DNA of 64,000 nt from assembly GCF_964355755.1 (NCBI RefSeq), contig NC_092673.1, positions 6,143,001-6,207,000 on the forward strand, written 5' to 3'. Of the stretch, positions 41,376 to 56,649 are shown in pieces. Positions within the stretch are counted from its first letter, which is position 1; every line of letters starts with the position of its first letter. A program made the position numbers and the translations under genes. The DNA comes from Antedon mediterranea. Lineage: Eukaryota > Echinodermata > Crinoidea > Comatulida > Antedonidae. Below the pieces are notes generated by a model that had not been told where the DNA came from, made no database searches, and saw only the letters and a list, made by a program, of their open reading frames with translations.

Positions 41376-42562
41376 GAAACAAATTCAGTCAAATGTCAGT
41401 GGCGGACAATAGTGGCAACAGAAGAGATGGGCTAAAAATGCTAGATGAGGGCAAGGATAAAACAAAGTTACAAAATAGTTTCTTCTATTTATTAGGACAA
41501 GAAATGTTCCCAACAAAACCTCCCATAAAATGTCTATCCTGCAACAAAGCAAGAATGATTGACAAATTATTATATGTAGTTAGCAGATAATGATTAATTG
41601 AATCCAACTGTGTATTTTAATCTGATGGGTTTGTGTCTGTTCTTAAGTTAGTAGGTGTTCTCTACTACTTGTTCTTATTACTAATATGAGATATGTTCTT
41701 TTAGTAGGTGTCTTTATGCGAGTCTCAGCAGTACCAGCTGGACAATAACTCTATCATATTATTAATCAACTGGACCAGGATACTCAAGCTGGTACAGCCA
41801 GCTAAAAACATCAATCAACATAGTTTTAATAATTAATTATGACCATTCTAGATCAACTAGGCCAATACATTAGGACCACAGATGGTCGTACAATGGCTTT
41901 AATATTGTAAATTTGCTTGTGAGTACAGTAAAGCTATTTTGTTATTGTATTTTAAAACAGAAAGCAACACATTTATACATCAAAATTCAGTTATCTTTGT
42001 AATCTGAGTGAAAATGTTGAAAACCTAAAGCACAATGGTAGGACGAGAGACAAGTCTAAAATGTGGGCGTCTCACGGCCAAACGGGAGTGTTGGCATGTA
42101 TGATTCATTTACAAATTGTAAAGAAAGTTTTATTTTAACCTGGTTTATATTCTCAATATCTAGACAAATTCCATATGGATTACAATTTTAATAGGATTTA
42201 TAAACAAGCACTTGCGAGTAGTAATTTTAGTTTTCGACGACAGCATTTTAGCGTAAATGAGTCTGTCACTTTATAGAAATGTGTAATACATCACACAAAT
42301 CGATGAGGATGCAGAAATCACCTGTATATTTTGAAAGATGAGTTAAAGTAATGACTTTCCTCAAGTCATATAAAACATAATTGAATGTGAAATTACAACA
42401 ATCTGTCATCACTTTTAGATACAGAAAGTTAATATAGTATTCATGTGTTGTAGTTGTACACTAGAAATACTACAGAAACTGATAACTAATAGTACTAACT
42501 AAAGAGTTATATGAAGGCTAGAGAGCTAATTAATGCTAACAGGGCCCATTTTTTAGGGAACA
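41376..42562. other. Non-genic spacer
   Basis: Nothing recognised. Confidence 0.35.
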
Positions 42563-42985
42563 TACAGCCATACATCGCTTAAACACCGATTATCATAAGA
42601 TCACCAAGTTAAACAATGTTGGGCCCGGTTGCATTCTGAATGGAAGACCGTCTGGGATCGAGTCGGGTGCTGTAATCCGGGAAGTTATGTAATGAAAAGT
42701 AGAGGTAATGAAAATATCTAGCATGTAACAGGCATGGGTTCGAGTCTGTACCATACTAATTGTATCCTTAGGCAAGATGCTTTACTCTCATTGCCTTGTC
42801 CTTCAGATGGGACATAAAGCCGTTGGTCCCGTGTACATACAGTGCAGGTTAAAGAACTTGGATCTGGTAGGCGTCCGCATTGGTGGCTGCTGTGGGTCTG
42901 TAAAGGGCCTAATCCAAATTTCCTCAGTTTCCAGAAGCTTTAGGACCAGTATAAATACCTTTACTTTTATCCCTAGGTAAAGCGA
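42563..42985 (+). mobile_element. 5S rRNA-derived SINE (SINE3-type), copy 2
   Basis: 42563-42677 aligns to 5S rRNA (ACAGCCATACATCGCTT, TTGGGCCCGGTTGCAT, GGAAGACCGTCTGGGAT, GGGTGCTGTAAT). It is followed by a tRNA B-box-like GGGTTCGAGTCTGTACC at 42727 and a core TAGGCAAGATGCTTTACTC, GGGACATAAAGCCGTTGGTC. The body differs from copy 1, so this is a second lineage. Confidence 0.75.
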
Positions 42986-42989
42986 TACA

Positions 42990-43419
42990 GTTTCCATTAA
43001 TTATTCATTATTTGTATCTAGTAACCATGATGGAAGTTATTACTTGGTAAAGGTTTGCAAACAAAGTAAGTATTGTATAAGAAACAACAATTGTACTGTT
43101 ATAAACAACATTACATGGAGATAAGTCATAATGAAATGCATCTCATTTCATCTGATGAATAGTTTCTGCACATCAAACTTTGCATGAAAATAATAGAGCT
43201 TTGATGCCAGTGACGTGCCACAAACTCCCAGAAGACTGATTTAACTCATAAAACTAATTGTGAGGCAATCTTAAGCTGTTGAAATATGCTAATTTGTATT
43301 CTGATTCAACCGAGTGAACGGAAAATAGAATATTATTACGGTTCAATTTAAATTGAATATTAATTTTCACTTAAATGTTGGTAAATGTGTAAAATGAAAG
43401 AAACATAAATCATATTTTG
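42990..43419. other. Non-genic spacer
   Basis: Nothing recognised. Confidence 0.35.
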
Positions 43420-43735
43420 TAATTAATTTGATATTTCGTTTATGTTAATGAGTTTCATTTATTATCGTCTTGCAGTTGGGAACTTAAAGAATTTATTTCC
43501 AGTTAATATTGTTTGTACTGTGTATATATATTTTTTATCTGTCAACGATTTTAACTTCTATATGAATTTTATAAATCATTGTAAATTTATTGGCCTATAT
43601 TATGTCATTTAAATATTAAATACTTTATGTGTTGTACTGTATGTTTTATCGAGGGCCCTAAATGATCAGTTCCATTAGGAACTGGATATGCTCCCTCAGT
43701 AAAAATGTACTAATAAATAAATAAATAAATAGAAG
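43420..43735 (+). mobile_element. LINE 3' UTR and (AATA)n tail
   Basis: Ends GCTCCCTCAGTAAAAATGTA, then CTAATAAATAAATAAATAAA, a typical non-LTR retrotransposon 3' end. The coding part is too degraded to see, so the left limit is a guess. Confidence 0.5.
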
Positions 43736-46700
43736 TAAAAATAAGTGAGTATTATGTAAAATTATTCTATTGCAGTTAGCACAGTAATATATATTTTTTT
43801 TTTGGACATGTTTATTGCAGACTGCCTCATACATTGCAATTAACTAAAAGCAACGTCATTGTCAGAAAACATGTTGTTACTGCAGTAACTGCAGCAGAAA
43901 AATGTTGCCATGATCCCTACAGTAAGTAAACTATGATTTCTGCAATTTGGTAATTAAGCTACACTAACTTTCTCTTTTGTCTCAACTTTAACTATTTCTT
44001 TTATTTTTTTGCTAATTAGATATAATTTAAAGGGTAATATGTTTAAGAGCTTCGGCTCATTGCATAACCCATTTTATATCAAATACTCTGTTTTCAGTTC
44101 ATTATGATTATTTAAATAACACTTATATAAATATTGCTGTAAAATATATATATATATATATTGATACAAAATAAATGGTACGTCTTGAACCGCGAAGAAT
44201 AAAAAATACGAGATGTATTCATATATTAGTTCGCTGTTATTAAATGCAGAAATTCAAACATTTTAATAATATCGTCAACGAAATTATTCTTCTAAATACG
44301 CTTGTCTGGTTAGCATCAATATTTATCTCAACGTATTTTCAATTCTGTCGTAATATGTAGAAAGACATGCACACTAGCAATGACGTCAATAAATAAAATC
44401 ATAATATGATTACCACTGAAATAAAAAAAAAACCACAAACAGTGAGGTGATCAAAGAAACTGGGTCAATGACACACCAATACAAACTAATTTTTTATAGA
44501 TTAACTAATTATTGTATTGTCAATTTGAAAGCCATTGAATGACTTGAAAAGATTCAGAAAATTACAGACTTATATTAGGTCAATGTTATTTGTTAACTAC
44601 AATAGAAGACAACATCCTGTACTATATCAAATCATCAGAAAAAAATATTAAACTTTCTGTTAAATTTATCAAATTATGTAAGATTAATTTTCTATAGGCA
44701 ATGTTATGTCAAAAAATAAAAAGTTAAGTCAAAAGAATATTAATAAATAAATCTATTTAAGCATCATATAATCAATGCTTATGAAATGGGTACATGGTTT
44801 AGTCAAAGCACCAACTGAGCTGATTTACTGGCTGTAACATTGTGGAAGTATGTTTAAAAACGTGTTTGCTAAAAATAAGGGGTGGGTGTGGGGGGGGGGG
44901 GGGAGATAATGTGAAAGCAACATTTGAACTTATGGATGTGCTATAAAAATGAATACATTATCATTATTATTTACAAAATGCCTATGCATGATTTAAATCA
45001 GTGTGTGTGAACATAGCCTTATTTGTTTATAGTTCAATGTAAGTTTCCACTATACTATACTATTGCACTCCTTCTTATTTGACTTTGTGAACATAGAGTA
45101 CACCTTTACAGGAATTCTACCTTTTTTAGGCATGCTACAATATTGTACAGTATCTGTGCAAATTGTCTTTTTTTATCCTACAGTAGTTCAAATGCATCTA
45201 CCAAACAACAATATGTAACAACAAACAATATATTTAATATTTTACTACTACATAGTCATAATATAGAATAAATATTTGAAGAATGATAAAGTTGCTTATA
45301 AAACAATCCATCTTCCAATGCATATTATTATTATTGGTAAACTTTCTTGGGCTCTGGGTTAAGTTTTATTTTAAAATTAAATTGCGGCTTGTTTAAATAG
45401 GGTTGCTAGCATAATGTTTAATATCGTGATGACCTTTTACAGGCAGCTTGCAGCCAGTAGCCATCAACACCTTCATCTTAATAGAATCGATGATAAAGTC
45501 TTTCAATTACTCCTGTTGGCTGTTCCGCCTTAGCATCTTTATGCAGATGATAGGTCTCAGTGGGGTCATTTATATAGCCTAATTGAGAGTTCTGTCATCG
45601 TCTGACATCAGACGAATCGCTGTCAACTGCATACATGCATAATATCTTGCCTTGTTGTAATCATAAATTAATGAATAAATAAATATCAATAAATAGTTTG
45701 ATAGAATAATTTTAAGATAACAGATTCTAGAGAGAATGGTTTACCGGTCTATGATGAAGTAACTGTAGAAATGCAATTTATACCATCAATTAATTATTGA
45801 TGAACAAAAAAAAATAAAAAATAATTTAATTTTGAAGAAATTTAAAACCAGCAAGCTTTATAATAAAAAAATGCACAAATAAATTATTGAAAAAGTTTAC
45901 TGGGACTTGTATGGGCATGTAGTGAATCGCGGCCATTTTGATTTTGAACTAATATTAAGTAATGACATTGTAAAATAAAATATGGCACGGAAATTGATTT
46001 TAAAAGATAGGTTCTTTGACCAATCATTTGCATTAATTTGTTTGAATTTAAATAAATTTGATGTGACATTTGTTTCTGCGGTGTAGGCCTACTGTACATA
46101 TTCAAAGAGAATGAACACGTAACATAAGATGTCTGGATGGTGAAAAACATAAAATCCATTCATATACTTTAATAATAAAGTCTTCAATTTTGGCTGAAAT
46201 CCATACTAATATTGCTCTCTCATGTATGCTGAGACTGAGAGAGAGTGGACTTCACACGTACATACTCATACATTTGTTGATTAATTGCTTTCCGTCGATA
46301 AACTAAAGAGCATGGAAACATCTGCTACCTTAAAAAACCTAGCCTAAGCCGAACACTTCAGATTTACATGTGCTCTCAAGGCCAAATTTTCATACGTGCC
46401 TGTCTGGAATTTCAAAAGAAGGGGTAATGAAGTTCAGACTCAAGCAATACCTGATTGGTATTACATGCTGTTGTCACTTTATTAGCTTGTATAGTGCGAC
46501 CGTGGCACAAGTAATCATACGATGTTCATAATTAGATTTATATATATGATTTATATTATAATTATTACATTATTAAAGTCCTTCAAAACAAAATAAATTT
46601 GAAACAACAAAGCTTTGTTTGTAACTTTGTAAATATATCATTATTAATGTGAAGAGTAATTATATCCTGAAAACAAAAATTGATCAAAAAATCATTTTCA

Positions 46701-46764
46701 GTATATTATTAATCTTATGATTTCAGTTTATTTAATTATATTATTATTAAAAAAAAACACTTAC
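43736..46764. other. Long non-genic stretch
   Basis: Contains a 14-base G run (44890-44903) and a (TA)n tract (44145-44161). No gene recognised. Confidence 0.4.
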
Positions 46765-46813
46765 CAATGATAATGACATCATCTTGCAACCTTTGGACTT
46801 CCTCCAATGGCAC
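46765..46813 (-). CDS. Candidate small exon, function unknown
   Basis: On the minus strand, acceptor TTTGATAG, then 49 nt encoding VPLEEVQRLQDDVIIIG, then donor GTAAGT. The peptide looks like globular protein sequence and both splice sites are good, but one short exon without a partner cannot be assigned. Confidence 0.25.
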
Positions 46814-49679
46814 CTATCAAATCATCTATTCTGCTTCTTTTACAGCGTACTGTAGTTGTTATAAATCGAGTCTCAAGTCTCGAGCATCAGCATCAGTTGA
46901 ATATAATAATAAGATGGACTTTAGATTAGAAAACTGAAACCAAAATATTTAAAACAAATTTAAAAATAGAATTTTTTTATATGACTACTTTATTATTAAT
47001 TAAAAATTATACTGTATGCAATGATACCAAATGGAAAGCGTGGTACCAAATGGAAAGCGTGGTATTGTACTATTGTGACAATAAAATATGTGCTGACTCA
47101 AACATACAGCCTTTCTTCAATTGCCCAACTCTCCCGATAATGGTGCCAGTCTCCCGCTAAAATACAATTTCTCCTAATATTTTGGATAACATTAAAATTA
47201 TACCGATAATGTCTAAAGATTAGAAAACATACCAATACGGTCCATAAGATTTAATAAATTTGATTAATTATATTGAAATATTTATTTGGTACCAAATCTT
47301 TTTGTATTTGGTATTAAGACCTATATAAGTTTAATGCCAATACTTTCCTATTTTTTTAATAGCGTCCTCTATAATTTGATGTAATTTTCAAAATGTTATA
47401 GCACCCTCTATAGTTTAGACATACTTTCAAACACTTGATAAAGTATTTCATTTTTCAAACTCCAAAGTTTTGTTTACTAGAATTAAAGAATGTACCAACT
47501 CTAAAGTTTAAACATAAGGGTCGAACACCTGAGTGAACTCGCCTCTTTAATGAATGAGATTTTTCGGAGGGTTTCTAGTCAATGCAAATGGTACTCGACT
47601 TCTGTGTTTCTGCAGAGTCAATGGGGTGTATTTCTTTCTTTATATTTGTTAACAGGATTACTAAAAAAATTATTGCCCGACTTTCATAAGATTTTAAAAG
47701 ATGGTTTTATAATTGTATGGAAACATGTGATTCAAATTTTATAAGCTTAGGCGGAGGTTTGCGCTACCTGAGTGCCCTTCTAGTTATTGTTATGTTTTAC
47801 TCAATCTATTATTATATATCTTTTAGATCTTAAAATCTATGATCTGTGTTACTGTTAGACTATACCTCGACCTCATCGTCTAGATCACCCTTAACACATC
47901 CTTTTATCAAAGTCAATTTGTAGATTAGTCTTCTACTAAAAGCAATGATAATAACCAGTAATATATCAATGTCCTGAATCAATCAACTGAAAAATATGCT
48001 CTATATAAAATGCAACACTACATGCTATGAACCATAACAATATTTCAATTGAAGATGCACCACAAAAAGAAGCCCTGGTTGTTTTGAAATGAAAGCTAAA
48101 AAATACCATAATAATCAAAGCTGACTTAAGTATTGTTAAACTAAAAGCATCAATCAGGATAGGCGAAACTCATAGACACATAGTGATTCCTATCCGGCAT
48201 CCGACTCAGATACAAAATTTTGTAATAGGAGAGTGTTTAACTTAATGTTGTATGTTTTGTGAAATTCAAATTGTTTACAGGTTTCATTTATTTTGAATCT
48301 ACTTATAAACCAGGGAGTTGTAATAAATAATAATAATTATTATTAATAAAAATATTAATTTTTACAACACCCTGCTGTAACTTGTAAGTGTAGTGAACGG
48401 AAAGAAAGTGAAAATATGTGGCAAAATAGGCATATTTTTTTTTTCTATATCAGCATGTTTGACTGTGCATGCTTTCCTATCAAGGCATTGCTATTACTAT
48501 ATTATAGATCAGCGTTCCACAAACTTTTTATCTTGTGGCATAACAATCCACTTTCCAGAACCAATCCGTGGCCCAACTATACCAACAAAATCATATGAAG
48601 CCCCACCATTCTAGGAATATAATGGACTCCATGCATGCCCTGGATATCGCATTGTAAGTTTGTTTTTAAGGTAAAAATGGTTTAAAAAAAGAAGTAAAAA
48701 TTGCGCTGATGATACGGAAAATTATGCACGCGAGACAGAATTTCAAATTAATTTGCGGCGATGGAAACAAAAGAATCCGCCACCTCATCCCCATCCACAG
48801 TCAACCACATAGGCCTGGCCCTCTAGATAGAATATGATAGATAGTGATAATGTGTGTGCACCAATTAGTTAGTGATCACTTCCTGTATAATATTATCAAT
48901 ACTGAGCAGACATCGTAGTAGTAACTGTGCAGTGAGTGGTGAAAGTAGGTAGTAGGCCTGCCTAGCTAGTGAAAGAAGAGGCTAGAGAGATATAGTCCTA
49001 GACAGTAACATTTACTGTCGACTACAACAATGTTGGATTGATAGGGCATACAATTATATATATATGGAATAGCAATGAAACAATACACTTACTCAAACTA
49101 TACAAAACGTTCTGCACACACAAAATTCGAGAGTGTCGAGTTGAAAGAAACAATTAACTTTCGACATGTTTTTAATGTCAAAATATTGGGGGCGCTGTTC
49201 ATATTTTACTACACGCACTAAATTCCACAACCTGACTTTATTACTTAAATTTAAAGTAAGTAACTTACTTGCTTGCTTCCTACAGGCTGGGTATATTTAA
49301 ACTAAGTCTATTCATATTAAGTGAAACAACAATTCTATATAATCGGCCTAGTTGAAATTGAAAGAGACTATGGACCAAATAAAAATAGTGTATAGGCCTA
49401 CTATTACATACAAAAAAATCAGGACGACGGGAACCAGAATACGTACACGAGTTGCATTTTGGGAATGACATGTGTTAAAGCGCCCTCTTTACTACTGATC
49501 ACATTTTGTGAGGTATGGTTATTTCTAATGCGATAATTTTGTCAATTTTCACATGTTTTTAGAAAGGTTGAGGGAAATTGATTTGCATCAACATATAACT
49601 AAGTCAATATTTTAATAAAGTATTTACACATTTTCCATATACAAATGTTTTGTAATCAATAAAATGAGGCGTCTTGGTA
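46814..49679. other. Long non-genic stretch
   Basis: 47750-47795 is the second copy of the dispersed repeat at 3938. 48513-48575 (CAGCGTTCCACAAACTTTTT) resembles one end of a hAT-type element. No gene is supported. Confidence 0.4.
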
Positions 49680-49901
49680 GGTAGCCGATCTGTACTCTTT
49701 CATTCAGATAGCTAGCTGCTCACTCCGTGCGTGGCGGCGGCGGCAGCGGCAGCAGAACTACTTACTGCTGGCTGACGTCCACGACTCGGTAGATGGGGGC
49801 TTAGCTCCAAACAAGCTAACTTTTTAGTTGATAATTTATTATTTTCACTTATTCAGTCAAATACTTTTATTATGTGTTTTCAGTTAGCATAAGCCTAAAT
49901 C
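49680..49901 (+). promoter_or_regulatory. RPS5: RPS5 promoter/5' UTR region
   Basis: A GC-richer island (GGCGGCGGCGGCAGCGGCAG near 49735) with a pyrimidine run CTCTTTC at 49696 that could be a terminal oligopyrimidine start, as expected for ribosomal protein genes. GTGTTTTCAG at 49874-49883 is a plausible acceptor of a 5' UTR intron 18 bp before the ATG. The exact start is not determined. Confidence 0.4.
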
Positions 49902-51668
<1,767 letters not shown>

Positions 51669-51679
51669 AAAGGAATAAA

Positions 51680-52725
51680 TATGATAGTCAATGGAATAAT
51701 TACATAAACACAAGCTCTGTAAAAGTACAGATTTGTAAAATATACTGTGAAAGAAAATTTGTTGTACTTTGTTTTATTATGAGTAAAGTTTTTTTAATAT
51801 AGGTACTATAAATAAATGACAGATATATTGTCCAGGTGTCAATTAGAAGGGTTAGATGACAGTCAAGTAGATATAAGGTGCAGGTTGTAGGCTTGATGCA
51901 GTCACTGCATTCCCACTACCACCCACCCAAACGCTTTATTATATTATGTCAAAAAACGGCCAAGGCATCTGACACAAAGTGTAGTGAAGTACGCAGGGTG
52001 AATCAGATCTATGACAAATAATGTTGATGATCCACAACCAAGCGCCCACCCCCAATTAACTTTTTTGATCAATGTGCAATGGTTATAGCATTTGAAAGGG
52101 GGATGGAGTGTAACGGATGGAATGAGGAAGTTGGTTATATTCAGATATTGTATTTTAACGTATAGGATAGAACAACTTTTTTTTGTACAAATAAAAAAAG
52201 TTTGATTAAATACGTATCCTCAGTTGCGAAGTATTTTGCCGAATTATCAAATTATGTAAATGACTACTATATTGGCACGGTTGACCAATCTGTATAACAG
52301 CACAGGTCCATATTTTGGAAGAAGAGGGTAAAGTTTATTCTACGATTAATCATAGCTAGAAAAAAACCCCAAAATATTTCACACTGTAATCATTTTATGC
52401 AAAAATATTTCAGATTTCTTGTATTAAGAGGACACAGATACAGATAACTTTAAAAATACCTATTTACTCAAAAACAACATACAAGTAGTAATACACACAA
52501 TTCTACATTTTTTCCTTTATTAGAACATTGTAAAAATACACATTTTTAAAATGTTTGCAATGACCTATTTTACCAATAATATTGCACTTATACACACGAA
52601 AAATAAATAAACATGAAAAGATATATAAAAAATTGTTCATAAAATCTTATTACACCATAATAGTGATAATATACTGGATTTATAAAACGCCTAATGTTGT
52701 AAAACATACTCCCATAATGCAGCTA
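51680..52725. other. Non-genic: RPS5 3' flank
   Basis: Nothing recognised beyond possible poly(A) signals of RPS5. Confidence 0.4.
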
Positions 52726-52729
52726 GTAA

Positions 52730-52870
52730 TCATCATCAGGCACCCATTTGTACACCTGGGTGAAGAGAGGCAAACAAAAGTAAAGTGTCTTGCCAAAGTA
52801 TACAAATAGTGCGACGAGCATTGGATTTAAAACCATGATCTCACCGTCCAACACACTGCGGCACACGCCA
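52730..52870 (-). mobile_element. SINE fragment with CACCTGGGTGAAGAGAGGCA core, minus strand
   Basis: CACCTGGGTGAAGAGAGGCAA, TAAAGTGTCTTGCCAAAGTA, then an inverted worn tRNA head (GGATTTAAAACCATGATC). The core is a motif I know from tRNA-SINEs of marine invertebrates. Confidence 0.55.
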
Positions 52871-52984
52871 ATACTAATCTTTTACAATATAGCTTATGTA
52901 AATACAATAAGTGAAAATGATTGTTCAACATGGTATCTTGACTACAGTAGTACTAAGCAGGTAATATTTGTATAATAATCTAAT

Positions 52985-53196
52985 TAAGGCATCTAACAAC
53001 AGGATTCCAAGCTCCGGATCAAAGGTTTATCTCTGGTTGCGACACGATCAGGTCCACGCCCCTGAACAGAAACCACACGCCACAGAGAATATGTACATAG
53101 TACAGTACTATTGGTATTTGTTGCAGCCAGACATAAGATCAAAAGACTGTTACGAGTGGCAAGTCGAGCTCGGTGTCCTGTTGTTGGATTGCCTTA
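52985..53196. mobile_element. MITE with TAAGGCA..CAACAACAGGA termini
   Basis: Left TAAGGCATCTAACAACAGGA, right inverse TCCTGTTGTTGGATTGCCTTA, 212 bp apart, with about 30-bp imperfect arms. No coding capacity. Confidence 0.6.
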
Positions 53197-53199
53197 AAA

Positions 53200-54283
53200 C
53201 ATAACTGGATTTTTTTAGTGACCAAATGAGTAAGAAAATAAATTGAATACACACCCTCTATGCTTAATTTTGCACTTAATAAATAGGCGTTACTATGCTA
53301 CAGTATATCAACCATAAAAATACACATAAACAGGTCTAGTCTAACTTATGCTTAAATAAGTAATGTTAATTCATGTTTTTTTCTTAACAGTGAGTGAGAG
53401 TGTGAGAGATAGCCATGTATGTGCAAGATATTTAACTTATTATTTTAACTTAATTACGTTCAAATAATCTTCATTCACTATTATGTACACTTTGTGAGTG
53501 GTAAAACAATTAATAAAACAAACAAAAAACTGCTTATGCCAACTGTCATTTTCATCTTTGTAAACAAACCTTTGAATGTATTGCCATTTTACACACTAAA
53601 ATTAAATTAATTAAAAACAAATTTAAAACAATTTTAGATCACCTCTCTTCACGAAAGGACTAATCAAGAAAAAAAAACACACATTCACAATTAATTTTAA
53701 AATAACATTTTTGGTGTCAGTATTCAGTTCTACTGTACGGAAAATAATGCATGATGTTGTGTCTCGCGATCGGCCATGAATAATACTGTGGGTTAACAAT
53801 ATTTTTGGCAATCGCCAAGAAAACCTGTCTGACAGTGGGATTGTCAGGCATAATGCCTATGTCCAGAATTGTTGCGTCCATTCTTGGGAGATTGGTCTGG
53901 ACCCAACTGTTCCAATTACTGCAAGAGATTCTCATTACATTTGTTTTCTTTGTTACAACCCGATAGAAGCCTACACTTAAGATGGGAAGTATATTGCCCA
54001 AAGGGGTCACATATACCAGAGCTGTACGTATCTTAAAGTACCGACATTCCATGCCAGGTGCAAATATGCTGCATAATTTCCAGTACACCATGCCACTAGT
54101 TTTCTAAATAAGCCCAATAGTACTGGTACTGGTTCAAATAGCCGTCTCACAGAGACATCTGGTAGCCATTGACTTGAAGTTGGATGTGTTACTTTTAAAT
54201 GTACAGATGAGAGTGACTATTACCAAATTGCACAGTCACAAAACTATAGTACAGTAAGTTTATGAGACATTTGATCAACGTGC
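53200..54283. other. Non-genic, possible transposon flank
   Basis: A 124-codon minus-strand ORF (54091-53717) is open but unrecognised. It adjoins the copia gag fragment and may be its LTR or leader. Treated as non-coding. Confidence 0.35.
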
Positions 54284-54960
54284 GTGGAAACTAAGGCTAA
54301 TGTTACCCAGGCTAAAAGTGTGTATTGCCCTGGTATTAAACTGACCAATCATAGTAATCAAACTACAACCTTAACAGGTTATGGGCCCAGTAAACGACTT
54401 TTTTTTAATGGAAACGAAACTAAATACAAGTTGTGGGAAGTCAAGTTTTTAGGACATATACGCATACAAAAATTAAGTAAAGTTATTGTGCCGGAAAGCG
54501 AGGGTTGAGTAGCTGCTCCCAATGAGGCGAAAAATACTAATGCTTTCACCAAACTTGTGCCGTACCTAGATGATAGAAGTCCATCTTTGATAATGAGAGA
54601 CGCAAAGAACGATGAAAGAAAGGCTCTAGGAATCCTGCGGGAACATTATTTGGGAAAACGTAAGCCAAGAAATATATCATTATATACTGAGCTTACCTCA
54701 TAAAAAATTGAGGAACACGAACATGTAACTGACTACGTTATATATTCGAGCAGAAACAGCAGCTACAAGTTTAAAAACTGCTTAAGAACAAATTACCGAC
54801 AGTTTGCTTGTGGCTATGGTCCTGAAAGGACTATCTCAGCAATTCCGGACATTTGTGACCGTGATAACACAAAAATAAAAAGAAATAAACTTTACTGATT
54901 TCAAAATTGCGCTGAGAAGCTTCGTAGAGTCGGAAAAGACTAAAAAACAATATTACTAAG
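54284..54960 (+). pseudogene. copia-type retrotransposon gag fragment
   Basis: Successive frames encode SKRLFFNGNETKYKLWEVKF, FTKLVPYLDDRSPSLIMRDA, ALGILREHYLGKRKPR and then a shifted LKGLSQQFRTFVT-like segment. This is the capsid-type (UBN2-like) gag of Ty1/copia elements. At least two stops and a frameshift; no protease, integrase or RT follows. A dead fragment. Confidence 0.65.
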
Positions 54961-55009
54961 AAGATGCAAAGGAAAAGTTTCAGTAAATAGTCCCACATCC
55001 TGACCTACG

Positions 55010-55860
55010 ATTTTATCTAAAGAAACTGAAGAAAGGCTAGCTATTGGTGTGAGGAACGAGAAAAAAGTTTCTTTGGTGTTACCCCTGACCAACTATGTTC
55101 AAAGGCATATGAAATAGCCGAAAAAAGTGGAAAACCACATTCATTTAACCAGAAAACCAGAAAAGCTGGTTATGACTGGTTAAAGGGTTTTATGAAGCGC
55201 CACACATGTCTTTCAGTTAGGAAGCCAGAAGCACTCTCTGCTCATCGTGCAAAATGTATGAACGAGGTAGCTGCTGGGAGCTATTTCAAGCTTAAAAGGG
55301 TATAAAGAATAAACCGGCTCAAATTTGGAATTACGACGAAACAGGACTAAATTCAGTGCATCGCCCACCTAAAATAATGGCAACAAAGGGAAAGAAGCAA
55401 GTACATTGCAAGACAAGTGGTGAACGCGGCTTCAACACAACAGTTTTAATGTGCGCCAATGGTGCTGGATCTTAAATCCCACCTTTTGTCATTTACAAAG
55501 GTTCCCGACTGCAGCAGTCGTTAACACGATTCGCACTACCTGGAACACTGTTTGGTTGTTCGGTGTCTTCGTTTGTAAATAGTGAACTATTTCACCTATG
55601 GATGGATTTCTTTATAAAAAACATTCCCCCGGTTCGACCAGTTTTATTATTGTTAGATGGCCATACATCTCATGTAACATTAGAGACCATACAACTTGCG
55701 AAAGAGGTTGAGATGTTATGCTTTCCGCCACACACAACCCATTAGTTGCAGCCCCTTGATAGGTCAGTTTTTGGGCCGCTGAAAGGAAAATCATTTTACC
55801 AAAGAAGGCCTGAAATTGATGATGTTTTACTGGATGGCGTAGGCACCACAGCAGATATTG
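55010..55860 (+). pseudogene. pogo-type (DDE_1) transposase
   Basis: The N-terminal helix-turn-helix part (KAGYDWLKGFMKRH, LSVRKPEALSAHRA) lies in one frame. After a frameshift near 55300 the catalytic part continues in one frame: WNYDETG (Asp at 55335), LLLDGHTSHV (Asp at 55656) and LQPLDRSVFGPLKG (Asp at 55758). All three expected acidic residues are present. Two in-frame stops (about 55473 and 55743) and the frameshift disable it. It belongs to the Tc1/mariner-related pogo/Tigger branch. Confidence 0.8.
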
Positions 55861-56649
55861 TTGGATGGTAATACAGTGAAATGTGCATTTAATGTTAATA
55901 TGGTTCAATGATTTTTGAATAATGGAACATCCCATGGGGATAGCCAATGGGAAGGGGTCCTGTTGAGAACCCTGCTGGACACTCAAGCCTAGCTTAGATG
56001 TATCCTCCATGGATACATCTATCTCTTTGGCTTGGATGACTGCCAAGAGAGCAGTGTGTTTTTGTAAGAGATTTATTATTTAAAGAAACCACTTAATATA
56101 CTGTAATTCCACTGCCACAAATTGAGGCTGTTTTGTTTTGGTTACATCAAATTGGATGTTGATAAATAAACCAGTGAATGTATTTCGGGTACTGTCTATT
56201 TTGTTGACGCGCCAACTGCTACCCCACAAATTGGTCAGAGGTCTGTTCATTAAGATACACCATGGATGTGTCCAGAAGAATCTATTGAAGCCCAAAACAA
56301 CATTTTATTTGGATATGAAGAAGCTCTTCTTGTTTTTCAAAATGTTCACAAAGGTCTTTGTAAAGTAATTGCTATATCTATTTACTCCTATTTTGTAAAC
56401 ATGCTCAGCTGGGATATAGATGATGCCCTGAAACAATTGTTGACAGAGATGTCAAGGAAATAAGAAGTAAATAATGGTAAATATTAATATTTATTTTTAA
56501 CTTAATAATTTATAATTTAATAGTGTGAAAACCCTAATTTTTAAAATAATTCTATACTGTATATATATATTTATTTGCGTTGCATGCAGTATTATAATAA
56601 TTTTTAATTTGTTGTTTTTATAGGAAATGTTGAAGAATCGCAAACTGAA
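55861..56649. other. Transposon-derived spacer
   Basis: No recognisable protein. A TATATA tract lies near 56560. Confidence 0.35.

Noticed and set aside
53717..54091. 124-codon minus-strand ORF as a gene
   Set aside because: No recognisable domain, no splice partner, and it adjoins a dead retrotransposon fragment.
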